64,000 bases of DNA, taken from assembly GCF_019091135.1 (NCBI RefSeq), contig NZ_JAGXJW010000044.1:1-64000 (forward strand). Reading direction: 5' to 3'. Of the stretch, positions 15,237 through 23,110 are shown in pieces (within the stretch, counting starts at the first letter, position 1; every line of letters starts with the position of its first letter). The stretch is from Cohnella sp. GbtcB17 (GTDB taxonomy: Bacteria; Bacillota; Bacilli; Paenibacillales; Paenibacillaceae). The translations under genes and the position numbers were made by a program. The notes below the pieces were generated by a model. It made no database searches. It saw only the letters and a list, made by a program, of their open reading frames with translations, and was not told the origin of the DNA.

Positions 15237-16043
15237 TCACAGCATCTCCAATATAAGTCCGGCCGTCTCCTCGATCGCCCGCTCCGTCACGTCGATGACC
15301 GGACACTGGAGCCGGTCCATGATCTTGCTTGCGAACTCGATCTCCTGCCGAATCCGATCCGGCGACGCGTAGTGCGCCTGACTGGGCAGGCCGAGCGCCT
15401 TGAGCCGCTCCGAACGGATGCGCGTGAGCCGTTCGGGATCCATCGTCAGCCCGATCAGCAGGCGGTCCTTCCCTCTCATGAACAGCTCTTCCGGCGGCTT
15501 GACCTCGATCGTGAGCGGGTAGTTGGCCGTACGGATGCCTTTGTGCGCCAAATAAATGCTGAGCGGCGTCTTGGACGTCCGGGATACGCCGACGAGGACG
15601 ACCTGCGCCTTGAGCAGACCGCGCGGGTCCTTGCCGTCGTCGTATTTGACGGCAAATTCGATCGCTTCGATCTTGCGAAAATAAGATTCGTCCATCTCGT
15701 GCAGCAAGCCGGGCTGATACTTCGGCGCGTCGTTAAACGTGTCAATGAACGCCTGCATCATCGGCCCCATGACGTCGACGGCGCGAACGCCGAGCCTGAG
15801 CGCCTCTTCGCGCATCGTATCGCGGAGCTCGGGCTGTACGAGCGTATAGGCGATGAGCACGCGCCCGCCGACCGCTTCCTTCAATATAGCCTTCACTTCG
15901 TCCTCGGTCTTGATATGTCCGAAGCGCCGAATGACCGCCTTGTCCGTCGCGAACTGGCGAAGCGTCGCCCGCGCGACCGCTTCGGCCGTATCCCCGAGTG
16001 CATCCGAGCACACGAATATCGTATGCTCCGCATGGTCAGACAT
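15237..16043 (-). CDS. ppsR: pyruvate, phosphate dikinase / PEP synthase regulatory protein
   Basis: The 268-residue DUF299 protein is a bifunctional kinase and pyrophosphorylase that switches PEP synthase or pyruvate phosphate dikinase off and on. It begins with FVCSDALGDTAEAVARATLRQF, and a phosphate-binding GVSRTSKTPLSIYLAHKG loop lies near residue 155. It is cytoplasmic. It follows ccpN on the same strand, as yqfL follows ccpN in B. subtilis, and glpX lies just upstream, so the block serves control of gluconeogenesis. Confidence 0.9.
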   Translation of the reverse strand: MSDHAEHTIFVCSDALGDTAEAVARATLRQFATDKAVIRRFGHIKTEDEVKAILKEAVGGRVLIAYTLVQPELRDTMREEALRLGVRAVDVMGPMMQAFIDTFNDAPKYQPGLLHEMDESYFRKIEAIEFAVKYDDGKDPRGLLKAQVVLVGVSRTSKTPLSIYLAHKGIRTANYPLTIEVKPPEELFMRGKDRLLIGLTMDPERLTRIRSERLKALGLPSQAHYASPDRIRQEIEFASKIMDRLQCPVIDVTERAIEETAGLILEML

Positions 16044-16067
16044 CTCGTCTCCTCCATCCTAGCCTTC

Positions 16068-16715
16068 TTATGTAATCTCCGTCAGATCGACCAGCGCCTG
16101 CGTCATCGTCGTCTTGGACACTCTGCCCACTACTTCGAGGGGCGCCCGTCGGCCGGCGCCGTCGTCCCCGGCCGGCCGCACGACCGGCATCCCGCCGATC
16201 TGGTGGTGCAGCAGCTTCTTCGCGGCGTCCCAAAGCGTGTCCTCGGGCGTCACCGTGACGATTCTGGGGAAGCGGGTCATGACCATGCTCACCGGGATTG
16301 AGGCCGCATTCGGATTGCCCAGCGTCACCTTGAGCAGATCTTTGATGGTGACGAGCCCTGCGAGATGACCGTCGCCGTCCGTCACCGACAATATGCCGGT
16401 ATTTTCCACGAACAGCGAGATGACCGCATCGTTCACGCTGGCCGTCTCTGCAATGACGACCGGCCTGCTCATCATATCCTTCACCTTCAGCGCGACCAGC
16501 CGGTCCCTGGCCCGTCCGTCGGGCGACAGCTGACGCCCCGGAAAATAACCGACCTTCGGCTTGGCGTCGATCAGCCCGAGCATGACCAGCACGGACAAGT
16601 CCGACCGGATCGTCGGACGGCTGATGCCAAGCGATTCGGCGATCTGATCGCCCGTGATCGGCGCATGGCTCCGCACGCGCTCGACGATGGCAAGCTGTCT
16701 TGGCGTCAGTTCGAT
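16068..16715 (-). CDS. ccpN: CcpN-type transcriptional regulator with CBS pair
   Basis: CcpN represses gluconeogenic genes when sugar is plentiful. The 215-residue protein has an N-terminal winged helix (ITGDQIAESLGISRPTIRSD) and two CBS domains (near residues 80-140 and 145-210) that bind adenine nucleotides. The helix-turn-helix needs the residues ELTPRQLAIVERVRSHAP, which start at ATC (16715), seven bases after GGAGGG. ATC sits where relatives have ATG, and no ATG, GTG or TTG is in frame upstream; GTG at 16676 would remove part of the fold. The gene lies between glpX and ppsR, whose functions fit its role. Confidence 0.85.
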   Translation of the reverse strand: MELTPRQLAIVERVRSHAPITGDQIAESLGISRPTIRSDLSVLVMLGLIDAKPKVGYFPGRQLSPDGRARDRLVALKVKDMMSRPVVIAETASVNDAVISLFVENTGILSVTDGDGHLAGLVTIKDLLKVTLGNPNAASIPVSMVMTRFPRIVTVTPEDTLWDAAKKLLHHQIGGMPVVRPAGDDGAGRRAPLEVVGRVSKTTMTQALVDLTEIT

Positions 16716-16774
16716 TGGTGCTCCCTCCCGGCAGTCCGAACTATTGCGATCGCTTCTTCAAAGCTTCTCCAATT

Positions 16775-16811
16775 GAAGCTTGGCCCTGCAGGCTTCCGTC
16801 AGGGCCGCTTC
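16775..16811 (-). other. long hairpin between glpX and ccpN
   Basis: GAAGC-TT-GGCCCTG pairs with CAGGGCC-GCTTC (twelve pairs) around an eleven-base loop. No T tract follows in either direction, so it is more likely an RNA-processing or regulatory structure than a terminator. Confidence 0.5.
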
Positions 16812-16843
16812 GGAGCGAAGCTACGAATAGTGTACAGGATTGA

Positions 16844-17860
16844 TTAATAGGCCGCAATATTGGGCGAAAGAGACGATTCTGCGCTCCGCGAGGCCAAATC
16901 GAGCAGAAGCGGCTTGCTCGGCAGATGGTGGAGCGACCGGATATGCCGGATCGTCCGCGTCTTCGCCCGCATGACGATCGAATGCGTCTCCGCACGATCG
17001 CCGGGCAGGTACCTCACGCCGCCCATGAATTCGCCCGGCGTGACGCCGGTCGCAGCGAAGATGACATCCCCCGTGCCGACCATGTCGTCCATCGTCAGCA
17101 CCTTCTCCGGGTCGGCCAGCCCCATCTCGAGGCAGCGGTCGTATTCGCGCTTGTCCGCCGGCATGAGACGGCCCTGAATCTCGCCTCCCAGGCAGCGCAG
17201 CGCGGCGGCGGCCAGCACGCCTTCGGGGGCGCCGCCCGAGCCGACGTACAGGTCGATGCCGGCTTCGGGAAACGACGGCGCAAGCGCACCGGCAACGTCC
17301 CCGTCGGACAAAAACTTGATTCGCACGCCCACGTCGCGCAGCGTCCGCACGATATGTGCATGCCGCTCTCGATCCAGTAGCATGACCGTCAATTCCCGCA
17401 CAGGTTTGCCGAGCTGCTCCGCCGCCGTAAACAGCGTCTTCTCCAGCGGATCGGACAGGCTCACTTTGCCCGCGAGCTCGGGCCCGACGGCCAGCTTCTC
17501 CATATACATATCCGGCGCATGCAGCAGACTTCCTTTGCCGGCCACAGCGATGACCGACATTGCGTTGTTCAGCCCGCGGGCGACGATCTCGGTGCCTTCA
17601 AGCGGGTCGACGGCGACGTCGACCTCGGGCCCATGCGCGCTGCCGACGGCTTCGCCTATATAGAGCATCGGGGCTTCGTCCAACTCCCCTTCGCCGATCA
17701 CGACCGTCCCTCTCACCGATACCGAATCGAACATCGCGCGCATGGCGGACGTGGCCGCGCCGTCTGCGTGATGCTTGTCCCCTCTACCCATCCACGGCGC
17801 GGACGCCAGCGCGGCCAGCTCCGTTACCCGTACGATCTCAAGTGCCAGCTCTCTCTCCAT
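16844..17860 (-). CDS. glpX: fructose-1,6-bisphosphatase, class II
   Basis: The 338-residue GlpX-type enzyme hydrolyses fructose-1,6-bisphosphate in gluconeogenesis. The metal and substrate motifs GEGELDEAPML, AVDPLEGTEIVARG and a central YVGSGGAPEGVLAAAALR are all present, and the length is normal. It is cytoplasmic. GGAGG precedes the start. It heads glpX-ccpN-ppsR on the minus strand; an AT-rich promoter region with an inverted repeat lies upstream and may be the site of CcpN or another carbon regulator. Confidence 0.92.
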   Translation of the reverse strand: MERELALEIVRVTELAALASAPWMGRGDKHHADGAATSAMRAMFDSVSVRGTVVIGEGELDEAPMLYIGEAVGSAHGPEVDVAVDPLEGTEIVARGLNNAMSVIAVAGKGSLLHAPDMYMEKLAVGPELAGKVSLSDPLEKTLFTAAEQLGKPVRELTVMLLDRERHAHIVRTLRDVGVRIKFLSDGDVAGALAPSFPEAGIDLYVGSGGAPEGVLAAAALRCLGGEIQGRLMPADKREYDRCLEMGLADPEKVLTMDDMVGTGDVIFAATGVTPGEFMGGVRYLPGDRAETHSIVMRAKTRTIRHIRSLHHLPSKPLLLDLASRSAESSLSPNIAAY

Positions 17861-17885
17861 GTCTCCAGCCTCCGAATTTAATAGT

Positions 17886-17909
17886 GTGTATTTTTTATAT
17901 ATAATACAC
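17886..17909. promoter_or_regulatory. inverted repeat over the glpX -10 region
   Basis: GTGTATT and AATACAC form perfect seven-base arms ten bases apart. The left edge of the -10 box of the proposed glpX promoter lies inside it, as expected for an operator. The regulator is not identified. Confidence 0.4.
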
Positions 17910-17930
17910 TCTAATAATTAAATAGTGCAA
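17901..17930 (-). promoter_or_regulatory. probable glpX promoter
   Basis: On the minus strand TTGCAC (17930-17925) and TATTAT (17906-17901) are 18 bases apart in an AT-rich stretch upstream of glpX. Confidence 0.45.
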
Positions 17931-17960
17931 CATAAATGATGGCGGCCTATCGTTATTATT

Positions 17961-17997
17961 CAAAAAAAAGAAAAGCGCAGCATGTGCGCTTTTCTTT
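17961..17997. terminator. bidirectional terminator
   Basis: AAAGAAAAGCGCA (17967-17979) and TGCGCTTTTCTTT (17985-17997) are perfectly complementary around a five-base loop, with A and T tracts as part of the stem. It ends the secreted beta-helix gene on the minus strand. Confidence 0.85.
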
Positions 17998-18014
17998 GAA
18001 TCCGAAACGATGAT

Positions 18015-21000
18015 TCAGGTTCCCATGCCGTAATCCGGCGATCCATATACTTCGACTTCCACGTAATGCTGCGAGTTGTTGTTTTGATTCCCGTTCGCCC
18101 ACAAACGGACGTATCTGGCGGTGGTCAGCGGGAAGTTCACCGTTTTGCCGGCCGCATTATCCGCGTACAGCGGGTCGGTCCCGTTGCCTTGTCCGGCCGT
18201 ATTGTCGGCATCGTTGTTGAAGACGGTCGTCGTCCCCGATGCCGGGAACGTCGGATCGTTCGACAGCTGAATAATGACGTCATAATAGATCCGGTCAAAA
18301 GTGATAAAATGCCAGAGCTTCACCTGATCGATTCTGAATTTCTGTCCCAGATCGAGCTGAACCCATTGCGGACTGGCAGGCCCGCCCGATGGGCCGTCCT
18401 GATTGGCAAAGCCGTTGTCCATTTTGCCGTCCGTAACCCGGTTCGGATTCCCTAAAGCCGAACTAAATGTAATACGGGCGTCTTTGGCCAAAGGCGCCAC
18501 GTTTTTGCGTCCCTGCAGCGGCGAGGTCGGCGTGACCGCCGGCACGCCCCATGCCTCGACTTCGGTGTAGTGCTGCGTGTCGTACTTCGTGCTTCCGTTT
18601 GACCAGAGGCGGATATACCGCGCATTCGTTTTCGCAAACGTGATGTTTTTGCCGTCCGCCGTCTCTGCGTACTCGCCGTCCGTCCCTGTCCCCTGCCCCG
18701 CCGAATTGTTGGCGTCGTTGTTGAAGACGGTCGTCTTGGTCGCAAAGGTCGAATCGTTGGACAGCTGCACGATGACGTCATGGTAGGTGCGGATGTCCGT
18801 CGCGGTATAATAATGCAGCAAACTGATCTTGTCGAGCTCGTAGCTGCGGCCCAGATCGATCTTGACCCATTGCGGCCCGGTATCGTCCATGTTGGAGTAC
18901 GCCGTCTTGACCCCGTCCGTCAAACGTTCGGGGAAACCGAGCGCGCCGCTTGCGGTGATCGTCGTCTTGCCGGCCGCCTGGTTCTTGTAAACGCCGGGAT
19001 TGTAAGCCGCCGTCTCGAACAGGCCGGTATCGTCCGCATAAGCATTGCCTGTCGCTCCCGCCGCTCTCCAGATTCGCACTCTGGCCGACGTGTTAGTCGC
19101 GCCTGTCGTAAACTCGACTTCCTTGCGAACGTATTGATTGGCCGTGCTCTGGGAGACGTCGATCGCGGTGCCGCCGTAGTTGAGCACGCCTACGTTGATG
19201 GCCTGACCGCCGGTGTCCGTATACACCCAAGCGACGAATTTGTAAGTCGTATTCGGCAAAAGGCCCGTAATCAGCTGTTCGACGCCGCCCCCGGCGCCCA
19301 GCTTCAACCGCGTTCGCACGCCGCGCTTGCGGAAGTCAGAGTTGGCGTAGGTGCCCTCGATGCTGCTGTCGGTCGTGGTTGCAGAGGAAGTCGTCCATGG
19401 CGTCCAGCCTTCCAGAAGCTTCTCGAAGCCGCTGTTGTATACCCGGTTCATATAAGGCGTCGCGACGGGCACGTACGACGTCGGCGCAAGCGCGGAAATG
19501 CCGGCCGTCCAGTCCGTGCCGCCGTACTCGTAAGCCCCCGCGTCGGGCGCGGCATCGACGTAACCGTCCGTGATGCCCGGAATAATCGCGCCCATATTAA
19601 CGGCCGTCGAATCGATGTTCAGCCGGAAATTTTTGTTCGCGGCATTCGCGAAGTTGAGACCAGCATCCGTAATCGTGTTGAACCCTCGGACGACGTCCTC
19701 GGTCAGGGACACCGGATCGGTGAAGATGTTGTTGAATACGCGCGTGCCGTACAGCTCGCTCTTGTACGGGCTCAACATATCGCCGCCGTAGCCGATGCTG
19801 GCCGTCGGGTTGCCTACGACCGTGTTGTTGTAAATCAGCTTGTAGTTGCCCGGCGTATTCATCTGAATGCCGACGTCGTTGTTGTAAATAACGTTATGGT
19901 GCGCGACGACGTTTTCCGTGTAGTTGTCGAAATACAGTCCTACGCGCATATCGTTCGCCGTGCTGCCGTGAACGGCATCGTGAATCAGATTGTGGTGGAT
20001 GTTGCTGTTGCCCAGATCCGTCCCCCATGCGTAGATCAAGGCACCGTCCCGGGACAGCCACATGCCGTTCGAGATATCGTTGTAGGAAATCTCGGCGATG
20101 CCGTTGTTCCAGTAGATGATGTAACGGCCCGAATTTTCCATTTTGTTGCTGCTGATAACGTTATTCGTTCCGCTTGTCAGCTTGAGCAGCGGATCGTAGG
20201 AGGCCATATAGCTGCCGTCGTGAATGTAGTTGTTGACGATCCTGTTATTGCTGCCGCTGATATTGATCAGCGTGCCGGTCGAATAAGCGATCGTGCTGTT
20301 CTTAATCTCGTTGTCGTTGCCTACGATCGCGATGCCGCCGTTCACTTGGTCGGGATTTGTCGTGTTCTGGGAGTAATTCGAGTAATAAACGTACTCAGCC
20401 TTCACGCCGTCCAGCAGGTTGTTGTTCGAGCCGTTCATCGTAATGTTGGCCGCGAATGTCTGAATGCCGGCCAGCTGAATAAAGTTTTTGCCGTTCAAGT
20501 TAAAGGCGGTCTTGCGCTTCTTGATCTCCACATTGGTCGGCGCTCCGCCGCCGGGCGCCCACAAATAAACCTTCTGAGCGGCGGTGTCGACGTACCACTC
20601 TTTAGGCGCGTCCAGCGCTGCGAGGATGCCGCTGAGGAAATAAGTGCTGCCGGCCTTGGGCTTCAGCGCATCGTAATAGCCCGTGATCGGCGCATAAGTA
20701 AATGCGCCGGTCGTGGCGTTGTAACTCGTCAATTGGCTGGTCATCGCTTGATAGGCGTTGCCGCCGCGAACCCAGATCTTGGCGCCGTTCCAATTCACGT
20801 TCGTCGAGACGAGCGCAGCATCGGTAATCGTATTCTCGTCGCCGCTGTCCGCCACGGCTACGCCATTCATCAGCCCGGGCAAGTCGTAGGCGCCAATGTT
20901 CGGCCACCGCGCCTCCCACAGCGGGGTCACAGTCGTACCGTTTTTAACGAACAACTGGTTTTCATTGGCGGGGAGCGTCCCGGTGAAATTCGCTACGTAA

Positions 21001-21362
21001 ATATTGCCGCTGTGCACGCTCCACCCGCCAAGCGGCTCGGTGCCGCTGACGACGACCGTCGCGCCCGCGGCCGCCTCGTACCGGATCGGCGCGGTCGACG
21101 TGCCCGAGTTGGCAGGCGTCACCGTCTCCCTGTACGTTCCGGACTCGATGATGCACGTATCGCCTTCCGTCATGGCCGCCGCGCACTGGCTGATCGTCTT
21201 GAACGGCGTGGTCGTGCCGTTGCCCGTCAGACTGCCCGAAGCTGCCGATACATGATACGTCGTTGCGGCACTCGCGCCGGGCGGGGGGAGGAGCCCTGCC
21301 GCCAGCGACAAGACACAAGCCATGGCAAGCGTGCGGAACCCATTTAATCTTACCGACATCAT
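18015..21362 (-). CDS. secreted right-handed beta-helix protein with discoidin-type domains
   Basis: The 1115-residue protein begins with a signal peptide (basic start, LAMACVLSLAAGLL, cleavage after ASAA). Residues about 35-600 form a parallel beta-helix of the polysaccharide-lyase type, with repeated N-rich turns such as NNVISSNKMENSG and NSNIHHNLIHDAV. A beta-sandwich carbohydrate-binding module follows (about 625-785), then two F5/8 type C-like modules (about 790-945 and 950-1110), each with WVQLDLG or WVKIDLG and RYIRLW or RYVRLW. It probably degrades a plant or microbial polysaccharide outside the cell; the substrate cannot be named. ATG codons at 21362 and 21359 both fit the AGGAGG site. 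Confidence 0.8.
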   Translation of the reverse strand: MMSVRLNGFRTLAMACVLSLAAGLLPPPGASAATTYHVSAASGSLTGNGTTTPFKTISQCAAAMTEGDTCIIESGTYRETVTPANSGTSTAPIRYEAAAGATVVVSGTEPLGGWSVHSGNIYVANFTGTLPANENQLFVKNGTTVTPLWEARWPNIGAYDLPGLMNGVAVADSGDENTITDAALVSTNVNWNGAKIWVRGGNAYQAMTSQLTSYNATTGAFTYAPITGYYDALKPKAGSTYFLSGILAALDAPKEWYVDTAAQKVYLWAPGGGAPTNVEIKKRKTAFNLNGKNFIQLAGIQTFAANITMNGSNNNLLDGVKAEYVYYSNYSQNTTNPDQVNGGIAIVGNDNEIKNSTIAYSTGTLINISGSNNRIVNNYIHDGSYMASYDPLLKLTSGTNNVISSNKMENSGRYIIYWNNGIAEISYNDISNGMWLSRDGALIYAWGTDLGNSNIHHNLIHDAVHGSTANDMRVGLYFDNYTENVVAHHNVIYNNDVGIQMNTPGNYKLIYNNTVVGNPTASIGYGGDMLSPYKSELYGTRVFNNIFTDPVSLTEDVVRGFNTITDAGLNFANAANKNFRLNIDSTAVNMGAIIPGITDGYVDAAPDAGAYEYGGTDWTAGISALAPTSYVPVATPYMNRVYNSGFEKLLEGWTPWTTSSATTTDSSIEGTYANSDFRKRGVRTRLKLGAGGGVEQLITGLLPNTTYKFVAWVYTDTGGQAINVGVLNYGGTAIDVSQSTANQYVRKEVEFTTGATNTSARVRIWRAAGATGNAYADDTGLFETAAYNPGVYKNQAAGKTTITASGALGFPERLTDGVKTAYSNMDDTGPQWVKIDLGRSYELDKISLLHYYTATDIRTYHDVIVQLSNDSTFATKTTVFNNDANNSAGQGTGTDGEYAETADGKNITFAKTNARYIRLWSNGSTKYDTQHYTEVEAWGVPAVTPTSPLQGRKNVAPLAKDARITFSSALGNPNRVTDGKMDNGFANQDGPSGGPASPQWVQLDLGQKFRIDQVKLWHFITFDRIYYDVIIQLSNDPTFPASGTTTVFNNDADNTAGQGNGTDPLYADNAAGKTVNFPLTTARYVRLWANGNQNNNSQHYVEVEVYGSPDYGMGT

Positions 21363-21586
21363 ACTGCCTCCTCTGGTATCCTTTTTTAACTACACCCAGA
21401 ACATAGCAGGAACGCAAAGAAAGGAAAGTGCAAGATCTGCACTTTCCTCCACTGCGGCGACGCTCGCCGATTGCGATATTTGAATCTCGCCGTTGGACAC
21501 TCGGTTGTGCACATATAGCCCAAGCCGACGCTCATACAATTGCAGCAGGACGGCAGTCCGGCAGTTAAAACGAGGAGCTGAAGCTT

Positions 21587-22759
21587 ATGGAAAACGTCCC
21601 CCGCCGACAAGCGGGGCCCCTTAAAGTGCCCCAGCCCGTCCGCAAGGACGGCGCCGGCGGTCCCGACTTCGGACCCCGCGACGTGCTGAGAGATCTGGAA
21701 AATCCGGATATGCTCGTGCCGCCGGCCACCGACGCCGGTTTGCTCCCCAACATGAAATTTTCGTTTTCGGATACGCATATGCAGTTGAATCATGGCGGCT
21801 GGTCCCGGGAGATCACCGTGCGGGATCTGCCGATCGCAACGACGCTGGCCGGCGTCAACATGAGTCTTGTGCCCGGCGGCGTGCGCGAGCTTCATTGGCA
21901 TCAGCAGTCCGAATGGGCGTACATGATCTGGGGCTGCGCCCGCATCACGTCGGTCGACGCGCAGGGCCGCAACTTCATTGCCGACGTGGAAAAGGGAGAT
22001 CTGTGGTTTTTCCCGGCCGGACTGCCCCATTCGATCCAGGCGCTCGAGGAGGGCTGCGAGTTTCTGCTCGTCTTCGACGACGGCAATTTTTCCGATCTGA
22101 ACACGCTGTCGATCTCGGACTGGTTCGCGCATACGCCGAAGGACGTGCTGGCGGCGAACTTCGGCGTGCCCGAATCCGCGTTCGACGGCCGGCCGGACAA
22201 ACAGTTGTACATTTTCGAGGATCGCGTGCCCGGTCCCCTCGCATCCGAAGCCGTCGAGTCGCCCTACGGCGCCGTCCCGCTCTCCTTTAAGCACAAGCTG
22301 CTCGCGCAGGAGCCGCTTCGGACGCCGGGCGGCAGCGTGCGCATCGTCGATTCCACCAATTTCCCGATCTCGAAGACGATCGCCGCCGCGCTCGTTGAGA
22401 TCGAGCCGGGCGCGATGCGGGAGATGCACTGGCATCCGAACAACGACGAATGGCAGTACTATCTCTCGGGTCAGGGCCGCATGACCGTCTTCGGCGGCAA
22501 CGGTACCGCCCGGACCTTCGACGTCAGGGCGGGAGACGTGGGTTATGTTCCCTTTGCCTTCGGGCATTATGTGCAAAACACGGGCAGCGAGACGCTTTGG
22601 TTCCTCGAGATGTTCCGGAGCGACCGGTTCGCAGACGTCTCGCTGAACCAATGGATGGCGCTCACGCCGAGAGACCTGGTGCAGGCGAACCTGAACGCCT
22701 CGCCCGAGCTGCTGAACGCGCTGCGCAAGGTGAAGTGGCCGGTCGTCAAATATCCTTAA
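21587..22759 (+). CDS. oxalate decarboxylase-like bicupin
   Basis: This 390-residue bicupin aligns along its length with OxdC/OxdD, manganese enzymes that turn oxalate into formate and CO2. The first cupin has ligands H103, H105, E109 and H148 and the second H281, H283, E288 and H327. The N-terminal lid loop, SENST in OxdC, reads S169-D-L-N-T here, so the catalytic Glu162 is an Asp, while the C-terminal Glu region (NNDEWQYY) is kept. Activity may therefore differ, for instance slower decarboxylation or some oxidase activity. There is no signal peptide. The gene is monocistronic and ends three bases from nirD. Confidence 0.85.
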   Translation: MENVPRRQAGPLKVPQPVRKDGAGGPDFGPRDVLRDLENPDMLVPPATDAGLLPNMKFSFSDTHMQLNHGGWSREITVRDLPIATTLAGVNMSLVPGGVRELHWHQQSEWAYMIWGCARITSVDAQGRNFIADVEKGDLWFFPAGLPHSIQALEEGCEFLLVFDDGNFSDLNTLSISDWFAHTPKDVLAANFGVPESAFDGRPDKQLYIFEDRVPGPLASEAVESPYGAVPLSFKHKLLAQEPLRTPGGSVRIVDSTNFPISKTIAAALVEIEPGAMREMHWHPNNDEWQYYLSGQGRMTVFGGNGTARTFDVRAGDVGYVPFAFGHYVQNTGSETLWFLEMFRSDRFADVSLNQWMALTPRDLVQANLNASPELLNALRKVKWPVVKYP

Positions 22760-22762
22760 TCC

Positions 22763-23098
22763 TTAGGGACGGCCGATATAGACGTCCCCGTCTACGATGC
22801 GGACGGGGAACACGGCGACCTGCCCGCGGTCCGGCGCCTGCACGGCGCCGTCCGCCAGGCCGATCCGCCAGTCGCAGATCGGATCGTACAGCACGTTCCC
22901 GGACACGATGCCGTCGACGATCGTGCCGCCGCGCGGACCGGGGCTCTTGTTTTCCAGCGCAAAGATGTCGCCTTCCGTCGTCTTGAACACGGCGATCTCC
23001 GATTCGCCAAGCCGCACGAGCTTGCCGATGCGCGCCGGAAACCGCTCGACGCTCCCTGCGAGGCGGTATCCCGCTGCCTCCAGTTGTTCTCTTGTCAT
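22763..23098 (-). CDS. nirD: nitrite reductase small subunit, NirD
   Basis: The 111-residue protein has the Rieske-like fold of NirD and follows nirB directly. In NasE-type subunits the ligands appear as CPH and CPLH; here the same places read SPGPRGG and DPICDW, so the [2Fe-2S] cluster is almost certainly absent. Cluster-free NirD proteins are known, for example in enteric bacteria. It acts with NirB in the cytoplasmic reduction of nitrite to ammonium. The 12-base spacing from nirB indicates one operon. Confidence 0.85.
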   Translation of the reverse strand: MTREQLEAAGYRLAGSVERFPARIGKLVRLGESEIAVFKTTEGDIFALENKSPGPRGGTIVDGIVSGNVLYDPICDWRIGLADGAVQAPDRGQVAVFPVRIVDGDVYIGRP

Positions 23099-23110
23099 CC
23101 TCGCATCCTC

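Noticed and set aside
18780-21347. 855-codon plus-strand frame antisense to the secreted beta-helix gene
   Set aside because: Antisense long frames are common in this GC-rich DNA; the minus-strand gene has a signal peptide, known modules and a ribosome binding site. The same applies to frames at 2925-4556, 12476-14203, 23084-25693 and 45426-47438.
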